From: Phycisphaeraceae bacterium
GTDB taxonomy: Bacteria; Planctomycetota; Phycisphaerae; Phycisphaerales; UBA1924
Direction of reading: 5' to 3'
NCBI GenBank assembly: GCA_019636515.1
Contig: JAHBXI010000004.1
Location: forward strand, 310,001 to 374,000
DNA length: 64,000 nucleotides
Under the pieces are notes generated by a model. The model had not been told where the DNA came from, searched no databases, and saw only the letters and a program-made list of their open reading frames with translations. A program made the translations under genes and the position numbers. This document shows, one piece after another, positions 46,857 through 54,790 of the stretch (position 1 is the first letter of the stretch; each line of letters starts with the position of its first letter).

Positions 46857-48857
46857 ATGATGGATCGAGTTCTGGCGCTCTCAAGCGTGGCGGTTGTCGT
46901 GGTCCTGGGCTCTTCTGCCGTCGCACCAGCCGACATCCTGGCTTCAAACCCCATCCGTCCGGACTTCACGACGCTTTACTACGAGAATGCCTGGATTTCG
47001 GGCGGGGAGCCGGGATTTTTCTTCGGACAAAGCGCGGATGGCTTCGCCCTTGCTCAGGAGTCGGTCGTAACCGATGTTACGTTTGCCGGTCGCATAGTCG
47101 CAGCGGGTTGCTTTTACAAGGATCTTACAAATATTTCTCATTTCCGGGTCATGATCCTGTCTGACGCGGGTGGCGTGCCCGGCGCCGTGGTCCACGAACA
47201 GTTGTTCACCAAAGCGCAGACCAACCCGGTCTTGGCAGCCGTGTTGCCCGACACGTTCAACCTGTACACCCATTCGGCGGCTTTCTCGTCTCCTCCCACG
47301 CTTCCCGCCGGGAACTACTGGGTATCGGTGATGGGGATTTACATTATCAAGGAGTTCTGCGACCACTGGGGCTGGGCTCAAGGGACCGTGACCGGGCACG
47401 CCCGGAGGTCAGAACCGGACGGGGCGTGGCAGCAAGTACTGGTCAGCGACAGCGGGCTTACGTATGAGATCATCGGCTACCCCGTTGTACCTCCCGCGAC
47501 GTTTGTCCGGCGCGTGGCGGCGGTGGGGGACATCCTGCCCGGCACGCCGGGCCTGGCGTGTGAATCGCTGAACGATCCGTACACCGATGGATACGGGGTG
47601 GTGGGGTTCACGGGCCGCGGTACCGGGGACAACAACTTTGTGTGGTACGACGATCGAGTCATCTGGCTCAACAGCGAGGCGGCTCCGGCGTACACCCTGA
47701 CCGGCGCCGAGGGAACCATGGACGTCGGCAACGGCGGCCGGTTCATCTACTCCCCGTCGATCGACGGCAACGACGGGGTCTGGACACAGGCGGGGTATCT
47801 CCTTGCCGACAACGACCCGGCCCCGGGATTCGCCAAGTTCAGCACCTTTAACAGCCGTCCGGGCATGGCGCCCAACGGGGTGGCGTACTGGGTCGCGGGC
47901 CTGAGCGACACCGCCACGAGTTCAACGAACCAGCGGGTCCTTTACCGCGTCCCCAATCCCGCCAACCCGGTTTTCAGCGCGGTCCTGGTCGGGGGCCAGA
48001 CCTACGCGGGCCTGACCATCACCGCGACGGGCATCAACTTTGCTTACGACGCCGACGACTCGGGCCTGTGGTTCGTCAACAACCTGACCAACACCGGGCC
48101 GACCGCGAACGACGTCTATCTGATGCTCACCGGGCCCAACGGCAGCGAGGTCATCGCGAGGGAGGGCTTTTTCATCCCCGGCTCGAACAACGAGTCCTTC
48201 ACCTCCACGTTCCGCATCCCGTCGGTGAACTGGCACGGGGATGTGGCGTACGCGGGGGACACCAACGCCGCGACCGACCGCGACGAGGTGCTGGTTTACA
48301 AGGATGTCGTGCGTCTGCGAGAGGGCGATGTGGTTGACGGGGTGCCGCTGGCCGGAGCGAGCGGGCTGGGCGGCACGGTGATCATGGTGAGTCTGAACAA
48401 CTGCGGGCAGATCGCGCACCTGTGGGACTGCGGGACCGCCACGACCGATCCCGAGCGCCTGTTCTTCGGGCCCGGGGAGGACCTGAAGAACTCGTCGAGA
48501 CTGCTGCTGTCAACCGGGGATGAAATCGACTTTGACGGCGACGGCATCTGCGACGGGGTGGTGACGGACTTCAACGCCTCGTCCGTGATCGCTCCCGGGC
48601 TTGACCTTGCCAACGACGGGATGATCTACGTACACGTGGACGTCCAGCCCTGCGGGGGCGGGTCGGCGGTGGAGATGATCATCGGGATCCGGGCGTACTG
48701 CCCGAGTGACTGGGACGCCAGCGGGTTCAGCGACATCGAGGACTTCACGGCCTTTGTGCTGGACTTCGAACTGGGCGAGGCGGACTTCGACTGCTCGGGG
48801 TTCACCGACACGGACGACTTTGACGCCTTCATCAGGGCTTTCGAGCAGGGGTGCTGA
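46857..48857 (+). CDS. Secreted protein with GC-type dockerin C terminus
   Basis: A 666-residue secreted protein. The signal peptide (VLALSSVAVVVVLGSSAVAPA) is followed by an N-terminal choice-of-anchor-like beta domain (about 25-200), then a central beta-rich, propeller-like domain with repeated segments (FTGRGTGDNNFVWYD, FIYSPSIDGNDGVWTQ, VAYAGDTNAATDRDEVL). The C terminus has a paired dockerin: DWDASGFSDIEDFTAF and DFDCSGFTDTDDFDAF, each a D-x-D-x-S-G calcium loop, ending in Gly-Cys, the mark of the GC-type dockerin found in Phycisphaerae. It should be surface-displayed or exported by a system recognising that tail. The first third is markedly less GC-rich than the rest. ATG 46857 has AAGGAG eight bases upstream. 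Confidence 0.88.
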   Translation: MMDRVLALSSVAVVVVLGSSAVAPADILASNPIRPDFTTLYYENAWISGGEPGFFFGQSADGFALAQESVVTDVTFAGRIVAAGCFYKDLTNISHFRVMILSDAGGVPGAVVHEQLFTKAQTNPVLAAVLPDTFNLYTHSAAFSSPPTLPAGNYWVSVMGIYIIKEFCDHWGWAQGTVTGHARRSEPDGAWQQVLVSDSGLTYEIIGYPVVPPATFVRRVAAVGDILPGTPGLACESLNDPYTDGYGVVGFTGRGTGDNNFVWYDDRVIWLNSEAAPAYTLTGAEGTMDVGNGGRFIYSPSIDGNDGVWTQAGYLLADNDPAPGFAKFSTFNSRPGMAPNGVAYWVAGLSDTATSSTNQRVLYRVPNPANPVFSAVLVGGQTYAGLTITATGINFAYDADDSGLWFVNNLTNTGPTANDVYLMLTGPNGSEVIAREGFFIPGSNNESFTSTFRIPSVNWHGDVAYAGDTNAATDRDEVLVYKDVVRLREGDVVDGVPLAGASGLGGTVIMVSLNNCGQIAHLWDCGTATTDPERLFFGPGEDLKNSSRLLLSTGDEIDFDGDGICDGVVTDFNASSVIAPGLDLANDGMIYVHVDVQPCGGGSAVEMIIGIRAYCPSDWDASGFSDIEDFTAFVLDFELGEADFDCSGFTDTDDFDAFIRAFEQGC

Positions 48858-48912
48858 GGGAACGGGGAGAGCCGTCCACGGGAAGCGTGCCGGCGGCGAC
48901 TGTTACGTCAGG

Positions 48913-48942
48913 GGCCCGCGCCAGCGACGCGGGCCTTTTTTT
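48913..48942 (+). terminator. Rho-independent terminator after the dockerin protein gene
   Basis: A perfect 8-base-pair stem, GGCCCGCG (48913-48920) with CGCGGGCC (48928-48935), a 7-base loop, and seven T residues (48936-48942). It lies 56 bases after the stop codon. Confidence 0.92.
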
Positions 48943-48966
48943 CGTGCGAGCGGTCATCCCATCGCG

Positions 48967-48972
48967 TAGGCT
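48967..48972 (+). promoter_or_regulatory. Putative -10 box (TAGGCT) of the carbonic anhydrase-like gene
   Basis: TAGGCT ends six bases before ATG 48979, as in the other leaderless-type starts of this window. It sits between the terminator at 48913-48942 and the gene, so an independent promoter is required here. Confidence 0.45.
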
Positions 48973-48978
48973 TGGCGC

Positions 48979-49449
48979 ATGAGCCAGATGTCCCCCCCCG
49001 CCTGCTACCAAAGCCCGATCCGTTACGATCCATCGCGCATGCACGCCGCGGCGCTGTACTGCTCGGACGGCCGCGTCGGGGAGCATTTCGACGACTTCCT
49101 GCACAACGGCCTGTTGCTTCCGAGGTACGACCGGCTGTGCCTTCCCGGCGGGCCGGCGTGCCTGGCCGGTCATCCCCAGGCGCACCTCGAGGAGCAGGGC
49201 GTCGTCGATGAACTCCAGTTTCTCGTGCAGGTCCATAAACTGCGACGCATCGTCCTGATCGCCCACTCGGGCTGTGCGTTCTACGGCAACCGGCTTGAAC
49301 TCAGGGAGCCGAGGCTTGAACTCGTTCAGAGGGCCGATCTCGTACGTGCCGCCGCGTTCGCGCATCGCGTGACCGGGATCGACGCGATCGAGGCCTATTA
49401 CGCCCGCCTGAACGACAAGTCCTTGTCGTTCGAGCGAGTGGACGTGTAA
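48979..49449 (+). CDS. Small beta-carbonic anhydrase-like protein
   Basis: A 156-residue soluble protein. It has the beta-class carbonic anhydrase signature: CSDGR (Cys28, Asp30, Arg32) and HSGC (His96, Cys99), the three zinc ligands plus the Asp/Arg dyad. The spacing of about 68 residues between the first Cys and the His is longer than usual for the class, the protein is shorter than true enzymes (about 200), and the segment after GCAFYGNRL is diverged. It may be an active small enzyme or a zinc-binding relative. It stands alone between a terminator and the convergent nadC, 19 bases away. Confidence 0.7.
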   Translation: MSQMSPPACYQSPIRYDPSRMHAAALYCSDGRVGEHFDDFLHNGLLLPRYDRLCLPGGPACLAGHPQAHLEEQGVVDELQFLVQVHKLRRIVLIAHSGCAFYGNRLELREPRLELVQRADLVRAAAFAHRVTGIDAIEAYYARLNDKSLSFERVDV

Positions 49450-49468
49450 TCACGCCTGGGCCGTCGAT

Positions 49469-50437
49469 TCACGGCTGGAGGTCGAGCCCCACGTCGATGG
49501 ACGCGGACCCGTGCGTCAGCGATCCCACGCTGATCCGGTCAACGCCCGTGCGGGCGACCTGGGCGATTGTCTCGAGCGTGATGCCGCCCGAGGCTTCCAG
49601 TTCCGGCCGCGGACCCCGGCGATCACGGATCGCCACCGCCTGCGTCAGCGCCTCGGCGCCCATGTTGTCGAGCAGCACCACGTCCACCACCCCGGGCTCG
49701 AGGGTCATCACCGCGTCGAGTTGCGCCAGCGAATCAACCTCCACCTCGACAAACGAGAGAAGCCCACCCGTCTGCCGCCGGGCCGCCTCCGCCGCCGACC
49801 GTATGAACTCGGGGAGGTCCTCCAACTTCAGGTGCGCGATGTGGTTGTCCTTGATGAGCGCGGCATCGAACAGGCCGACCCGGTGGCAGCACCCTCCCCC
49901 GCACCGCACGGCGTACTTCTCCAGCACGCGAAGCCCCGGGGTGGTCTTGCGTGTGTCGTAAAGCCGCGTGGCGGTCGAGGCGAATTCTCCCCCCATCGCC
50001 GAGAGGAACCGGCGCGTCCGCGTCGAGACGCCCGACAGGCGACCCACCAGATTCAGGATCATCCGTTCGGCCGCGAGGACCTGACGGATCGGCCCGACGA
50101 TCTCCCCGATGGTCTCCCCGGCCCGCATCTCCGTCCCGTCGCGCTTCGACGGGGCAAACCGGCATCCCGGGGAAACCAGCGACAGGATCTCGGGCACCAC
50201 GGCCAGCCCGCACGCCACGCCGGGCGACCTGGCCCGCAGCAACGCGAGCCTTTCCCGGCCGTCGAAAGGGCACGACGCCCCGGTCACGTCGCCCGACAAC
50301 GTCCCCCATGCCCCGCCGAAGCCACCCGCCGGGCCGAGGTCCTCGTCCCGTGCGATCTCGATCAGCCGTCGCACCAGCCCCGTTCTTGCGAAATGGGTGT
50401 ACAACTCAGCCAGTGACAGGGAGTTCAGGTCGAGCAT
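49469..50437 (-). CDS. nadC: Nicotinate-nucleotide pyrophosphorylase (quinolinate phosphoribosyltransferase)
   Basis: Converts quinolinate and PRPP to nicotinate mononucleotide in de novo NAD synthesis. The 322-residue product shows the N-terminal GDVTGAS, AERMILNLVGRLSGVSTRTR, the phosphoribosyl-binding ATRLYDTRKTTPGLRVLEKYAV, CGGGCCHRVGLFDAALIKDNH, VEVEVDSLAQL, VDVVLLDNM, and LEASGGITLETI plus GVDRISVGSLTH at the end, all hallmarks of NadC. The extension before RAGETIGEI is a little longer than usual. No nadA or nadB is near. ATG 50437 is the first start. It is convergent with the carbonic anhydrase-like gene. Confidence 0.95.
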   Translation of the reverse strand: MLDLNSLSLAELYTHFARTGLVRRLIEIARDEDLGPAGGFGGAWGTLSGDVTGASCPFDGRERLALLRARSPGVACGLAVVPEILSLVSPGCRFAPSKRDGTEMRAGETIGEIVGPIRQVLAAERMILNLVGRLSGVSTRTRRFLSAMGGEFASTATRLYDTRKTTPGLRVLEKYAVRCGGGCCHRVGLFDAALIKDNHIAHLKLEDLPEFIRSAAEAARRQTGGLLSFVEVEVDSLAQLDAVMTLEPGVVDVVLLDNMGAEALTQAVAIRDRRGPRPELEASGGITLETIAQVARTGVDRISVGSLTHGSASIDVGLDLQP

Positions 50438-50476
50438 CGGCAGGTCAACTCCGCGCCGCGCGGTCGGGGGTGTCCA

Positions 50477-50803
50477 TCAACGGGATGTAACGCGAACCAG
50501 GGCGGCCTCTTGCTCGGAAGACGACATTTCCTGCCACCTGGGAATGCATCCCTTGCAGCAAAGAGCCACGTGCTTGCCGCTCCAATCAGCCCGGCCGCCG
50601 GTGTAGGCGACCGACGCCCCGGTCGAGCGGGCATCTTCATTACTCATCACCGGGCACGCGGCGTTGATCATCCCGGGTTCCGGGGCGGCTCCCGGCACGG
50701 CGGGGCGGCAATTCTCGTCGTCCGGCGTCTTGGTTGCCTGACATCCCACGATTGCCAGCGTTGCGAACACGACCGTGAGTCCCGCGAGTCGAATGCCGTT
50801 CAT
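50477..50803 (-). CDS. Small lipoprotein with YHS/TRASH-like cysteine motif
   Basis: A 108-residue predicted lipoprotein: signal IRLAGLTVVFATLAIVGC with the lipobox Cys, then a short linker and a domain containing ACPVMSNEDA, VAYTGGRADWSGKHVALCCKGCIPRWQEM. CPV---(V)AY-G--V-LCCKGC--W resembles the YHS/TRASH type of small metal-binding domains seen in Planctomycetota, where the cysteines bind copper, zinc or similar ions. A metal-sensing or -trapping role is inferred only. ATG 50803 has GGGAG about nine bases upstream. Same strand as nadC, 39 bases before it. Confidence 0.72.
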   Translation of the reverse strand: MNGIRLAGLTVVFATLAIVGCQATKTPDDENCRPAVPGAAPEPGMINAACPVMSNEDARSTGASVAYTGGRADWSGKHVALCCKGCIPRWQEMSSSEQEAALVRVTSR

Positions 50804-50947
50804 GTCACGATGCTCCCTTGGTCATCTCGTGATCCGCGAGCCGCGCCACCAGGCCCGGCTCCATTCAGGACGATAGCCGCGCTCGCCGCGTCCGGTCGAT
50901 CGTCTCGGTCGCCGGTCACCCGTGAAGAGCCGTACCGCGGGGCGTAC

Positions 50948-52660
50948 TCAGAACGTCTCCCGAGCCGGGATACGCTCTTCGACGGATTCCGGCAGGGTGG
51001 CCGCGTGCGGGCTGGACAACAGGTGCCGGGCCGCCCTCCAGACCCGGTAGCCAACGCGGTCGAGCCAGCGCTTCGCCTCAATCCGGTCGATGGCCTCTTC
51101 GGCGCTCATGCCTCCCGCCGCCGTCTGGGCGAGTACTTCCTCACGCCCCCGGCGACGACGCTGGGCGATATCTCTCGCGACCCCTTCGATCCGGACCACC
51201 GTGGCAGCCTCCACCGATTCCGTCCCCGTCGCTTGCGAAAGTGCGGAGCGGATCGACACCGTGACCGCCTCAACCGCCCCGAGCAACTCGGCGCGGCTCA
51301 GGACCAGCGAGGGGTCATCGGCGGCAAGCCGGGCCGACCGTGTCTCTTGGCTGGCCTCGATCAACCGAAGCAGGTGATCAATCGCGTGGAGTACCGACAA
51401 CCGCCGAGCCTCGCCTTCGCCGGCGCTGCCCGCCTCGTCGCCGCGTCCGACCGCTCCCAGGAACCGCGCCGTCTCCATGAGCGCGGACCCCGCCTCGGCA
51501 AGCCGGTCACCGCTCGACGATGACTCGCGGTGACGCATCAGGCCCGAGAGGTGCTCCAAGACCAGCCCGAAGACCTCCAGTGCCGAACGTCGCCCCGCCT
51601 CCACGGCCACGGCGGGCATCGTTGCTACCGAGCGGTCCAGATGGCGCGTCAGTTCCGGCCCGCGCTGCCTCACGAGTCGCTCGATGAACCGGGAAAATGG
51701 TCCGATCACGGGCAGGATGATCGCCAGGCCCAGAACGTTGAACGCCGTATGAAACGCCGCCAGCAATATCGGCGGAGAAACAGCGTGCCCCGGCGGGACA
51801 TCGGATGGCCCGGCGCCGGCCAGCGATGCCGATCGCTCGACCAGCAACGGCGTCACCACCGGCAGCAGCGCGAAGACGACCACGCCCGTGAAGACGTTGA
51901 AGATGATGTGGGACGCGGCGGTTCGCTTGGCGGGCGTCGTGGATCCGATCGCCGCCACGGCGGAACTCACGGCCGTCCCGATGTTCTGTCCGACCACCAT
52001 CGCCATCGCCTGGTCGAGCCCGATCGCGCCCGCGTGCAGCGCCGAGAGTGTCGCCGCCGCGGCCACGCTCGATGACTGTGTCACGATGGTCAGCGCGCAG
52101 CCGATTCCCAGCAGCGCCGCACGCCCGGCCAGCGTCGCCCCGGGCATGTCCGAAGGCGAGAACCGCTCGGCAATCCCCGACATGCCATCGGCGAGCATCC
52201 CGATGCCCACAAACAGAAGCCCGAATCCCGCCATCGCCAGGCCACCTGGAACCGCCCGCCCACGGCCCATCATGCGGAGCATGGCGCCCGCGAAGATCAA
52301 GGGAAGGGCGGCCGATCCGATCGAGAATTTCAGCCCAAGAAGCGCCACGAGCCAACTCGTGCTGGTCGTTCCGACGTTCGCCCCCAGCACCACGCCCACC
52401 GCCTGGTTGAACGTCAAGAGCCCGGCGCTGACGAGCCCGATGGTCATCATCGTCGTCGCGCTCGATGACTGAACCAGCCCTGTAACCACGGCGCCGGTTG
52501 CCACCCCGGAGCAAGGTCCCCGAACCGCTCGCCGAAGCAGCCCGCGCAGGTCCGTACCGGCCATGCCCCTCAGGCCGTCGGTCAAGAGGTTCATGCCCAG
52601 AAGGAAAAGCCCAAGTCCACCGAGAATGGTGATGGCCGTGGTCAGCGATGCGCTCCTCAT
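50948..52660 (-). CDS. Na/Pi-cotransporter family protein with PhoU-like tail
   Basis: A 570-residue inner-membrane protein of the NptA/YjbB type. The membrane part has two inverted repeats with signature Gln-Ser-Ser-Ser motifs (GLVQSSSATTMMTIGL and IVTQSSSVAAAATLSAL) and GANVGTTSTSW and GQNIGTAVSSA, which form the phosphate/sodium site, plus about nine helices. The last 220 residues are helical and PhoU-like (MRHRESSSSGDRLAEAG, SVLHAIDHLLRLIEASQ). Such proteins move phosphate with sodium. ATG 52660 is used; an in-frame TTG at 52729 would add 23 residues. Divergent from the universal stress gene pair. Confidence 0.88.
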   Translation of the reverse strand: MRSASLTTAITILGGLGLFLLGMNLLTDGLRGMAGTDLRGLLRRAVRGPCSGVATGAVVTGLVQSSSATTMMTIGLVSAGLLTFNQAVGVVLGANVGTTSTSWLVALLGLKFSIGSAALPLIFAGAMLRMMGRGRAVPGGLAMAGFGLLFVGIGMLADGMSGIAERFSPSDMPGATLAGRAALLGIGCALTIVTQSSSVAAAATLSALHAGAIGLDQAMAMVVGQNIGTAVSSAVAAIGSTTPAKRTAASHIIFNVFTGVVVFALLPVVTPLLVERSASLAGAGPSDVPPGHAVSPPILLAAFHTAFNVLGLAIILPVIGPFSRFIERLVRQRGPELTRHLDRSVATMPAVAVEAGRRSALEVFGLVLEHLSGLMRHRESSSSGDRLAEAGSALMETARFLGAVGRGDEAGSAGEGEARRLSVLHAIDHLLRLIEASQETRSARLAADDPSLVLSRAELLGAVEAVTVSIRSALSQATGTESVEAATVVRIEGVARDIAQRRRRGREEVLAQTAAGGMSAEEAIDRIEAKRWLDRVGYRVWRAARHLLSSPHAATLPESVEERIPARETF

Positions 52661-52717
52661 GACCCCGCAAGACTTCGCTTCCAAGGCAATTCCAGGCGGC
52701 GATGCGCCGGGCGCGGC

Positions 52718-52746
52718 TTGGTCGGACAATCCGTCCGTTCTATGAT
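52718..52746 (+). promoter_or_regulatory. Sigma-70-type promoter (TTGGTC-17-TATGAT) of the usp pair
   Basis: TTGGTC at 52718-52723 and TATGAT at 52741-52746 are separated by 17 bases. It lies about 90 bases upstream of ATG 52836, pointing towards the universal stress genes. On the other strand TATCAT (52745-52750) could serve the divergent cotransporter gene. Confidence 0.6.
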
Positions 52747-52835
52747 GATAGTGAGTGCTCCGCGGTGAGCGTCCAGGAGCGCGGTGTTCGTATCAACGCA
52801 CGCCCGGCGTGCCGCCGCGGAAGAAGGGTTGATCC

Positions 52836-53759
52836 ATGAGCCCATACTCTTCGATCACCGTCGGCACGGACTTCTCGGCGTGCTCGGCGGTCGCCGTCGC
52901 GCAGGCCGTCCGTCTGGCCGGCCTGTCGGGCACGCGCCCCCGGGTCGTGCATGTCCTTGACACCCTCGTCGTGACGGATCTTGAACGAAAACTCTCTCCC
53001 TTGCAGGTATCGATCCAGGAGAGTCTCGTCCGGGATGCCCGCCTGGCGTGGAAGGAATTCGCCTCGACAATCCCCGACACGCCGGACGCGGCCGGCCTTG
53101 AACTTGACATACGGATCAACAACAGGGTGGTCGGGCTGATCGACCACGCCCGATCGACCAACGCCGACCTGCTGGTCGTCGGAGCGCTGGGAGACCAGGC
53201 GCCCGACGTGGGCGCGGGAACGGTTGCCACCGGGTGCGTCCGCAAGGCTCCCTGCGACGTGCTGCTCGTGCGGGACACGCACCGCGGACCGTACCGGACG
53301 ATTCTGGCGTGCGTGGATTTCTCGGATTCAGCCCTCAGGGCCCTGGGCGCCGCCGCGCGGTTCGCACGGCGGGAGGGAGCGGCGCTGCACATCATCAACG
53401 TGTACGAGGGAACCGCCAACCCCTTCCCGTTCTCGACATCCCTGCAAAGAGCCATCGACGATTCCAACGCCCAGACGGCCGCCCTGGTTCGCGAGCGGCT
53501 TGATCGGTTCATCGCCAGGGCCGGGCCGGATTTCCCGGGAACCACCCCGACGCTTCACACGGTCGATGCCGCGTCCTGCGGGCGGGGCATCGTTCAGTGC
53601 GCCAAGGCTCTGGGCTCCGACCTCATCGTCCTGGGCACCAGGGGACGCTCGAATCTTCGCGACACGCTCCTGGGCAGCACCGCCGAGCGGGTCCTGAGAG
53701 ACTCTCGTTCATCCATTCTCGCCGTACGACCAGCGGAGTTCGCCAGAGCGGAGTCCTGA
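52836..53759 (+). CDS. Tandem-domain universal stress protein, copy 1
   Basis: A 307-residue cytosolic protein of two UspA domains (about 1-145 and 150-300). The second carries a complete nucleotide-binding motif, G-x2-G-x9-G-S/T, as GTRGRSNLRDTLLGST; the first is degenerate (GALGDQAPDVGAGTV). Both begin with the typical VGTDFSACS and ACVDFSDSALRAL. Usp proteins modulate stress survival and may bind ATP. ATG 52836 follows AAGAAGG; the promoter at 52718-52746 precedes it. A paralogue of identical length follows 57 bases downstream. Confidence 0.9.
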   Translation: MSPYSSITVGTDFSACSAVAVAQAVRLAGLSGTRPRVVHVLDTLVVTDLERKLSPLQVSIQESLVRDARLAWKEFASTIPDTPDAAGLELDIRINNRVVGLIDHARSTNADLLVVGALGDQAPDVGAGTVATGCVRKAPCDVLLVRDTHRGPYRTILACVDFSDSALRALGAAARFARREGAALHIINVYEGTANPFPFSTSLQRAIDDSNAQTAALVRERLDRFIARAGPDFPGTTPTLHTVDAASCGRGIVQCAKALGSDLIVLGTRGRSNLRDTLLGSTAERVLRDSRSSILAVRPAEFARAES

Positions 53760-53816
53760 CCAGCCGCACACCGGCACGACACGTTCGCAAGCCCAGGCAC
53801 ACAAGGAGATCCCACC

Positions 53817-54740
53817 ATGGACCGCCTCAAGTCGATCATGGTCGCCGTCGATTTTTCCGCCTGCTCGGCCGACGCGTTCCGCCAGGCCGCTCGCATCGCC
53901 GAATGGAACGGGGCTTCACTCTCCGCGATGCACGCGGTCCCGCTGCCGGGCCACCCACACACGCCATACCCCTTCATACCCATCGACGTCCCGACCACCG
54001 GCGATTTCGTCGGTGAAGCCCGTCGCCGGTGGGAAGGGTTCGCTCCCGACGCTCCGGCGCGGCGAGCCACCGACCTGGCCGTGGTGGTCGGCGGCCCGCG
54101 TTCGGAGATCGTCGAGCGGGTCCGCTCCGAGCGTCCGGACCTGCTCGTCGTCGGGGCGCACGGAGACCAGGATGCCGCTCGCGGCATCGGCGCCACCGCC
54201 GCCGCCTGCGTCCAGCGGGCGCCGGCACGCGTCATGGTCATCCGAGAGGGCGCCGCCGGGCCGTTCACCCGCGTCGTGGCCTGCGTTGATTTCTCGGAGA
54301 CCTCCCGCATCGCACTGGATCAGGCCATCCGGATCACCGCGCAGGACGGTTCTTTCCTGCACATCCTCCACGTCTACCAGGACCCCTGGGGCGGGCTTGG
54401 GCCTCCCGACGACATGAAGGCCAACATGCCCGACTTCTGGCCCGCGTACGAGAAGGCGGTCGTCGAGCGCCTCGCCTCGTTCTGCGACCCGTTGGGACAT
54501 GAAGTGGCCGCGCTCAAGGCCACCTTCCATGCCTTCAAGTCCGCGGACCACGGGCTGGGCATCATCGACTTCGTGAACCAGACCAAGGCCGACCTGGTCG
54601 TCCTGGGAACCAGGGCACGGTGGAACCTGCGCGACGCGTTCTGGGGGAGCACCGCCGAACGCGTGGTCCGCGCCGCCCCGTGCAGCATCCTGACCGTCAA
54701 GCCCGAGGGATTCGACCAGCCCGCGGGCACCTCGCACTGA
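53817..54740 (+). CDS. Tandem-domain universal stress protein, copy 2
   Basis: A 307-residue two-domain UspA protein, paralogue of the upstream gene with the same length. Domain 1 starts IMVAVDFSACSADAFRQAA; domain 2 starts VVACVDFSETSRIALDQA. Here the nucleotide-binding motif of the second domain is altered: GTRARWNLRDAFWGST has Ala in place of the second Gly, and the first domain is degenerate too (GAHGDQDAARGIGATA). ATP binding may therefore be weakened compared with copy 1. ATG 53817 has AAGGAG eight bases upstream. Sequence identity to copy 1 is moderate, so the duplication is old. Confidence 0.9.
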   Translation: MDRLKSIMVAVDFSACSADAFRQAARIAEWNGASLSAMHAVPLPGHPHTPYPFIPIDVPTTGDFVGEARRRWEGFAPDAPARRATDLAVVVGGPRSEIVERVRSERPDLLVVGAHGDQDAARGIGATAAACVQRAPARVMVIREGAAGPFTRVVACVDFSETSRIALDQAIRITAQDGSFLHILHVYQDPWGGLGPPDDMKANMPDFWPAYEKAVVERLASFCDPLGHEVAALKATFHAFKSADHGLGIIDFVNQTKADLVVLGTRARWNLRDAFWGSTAERVVRAAPCSILTVKPEGFDQPAGTSH

Positions 54741-54790
54741 ACCCGCGGCGTGCGATCGGGACACGCCCGGCCAGAGCGGCCCGAGCCCCT

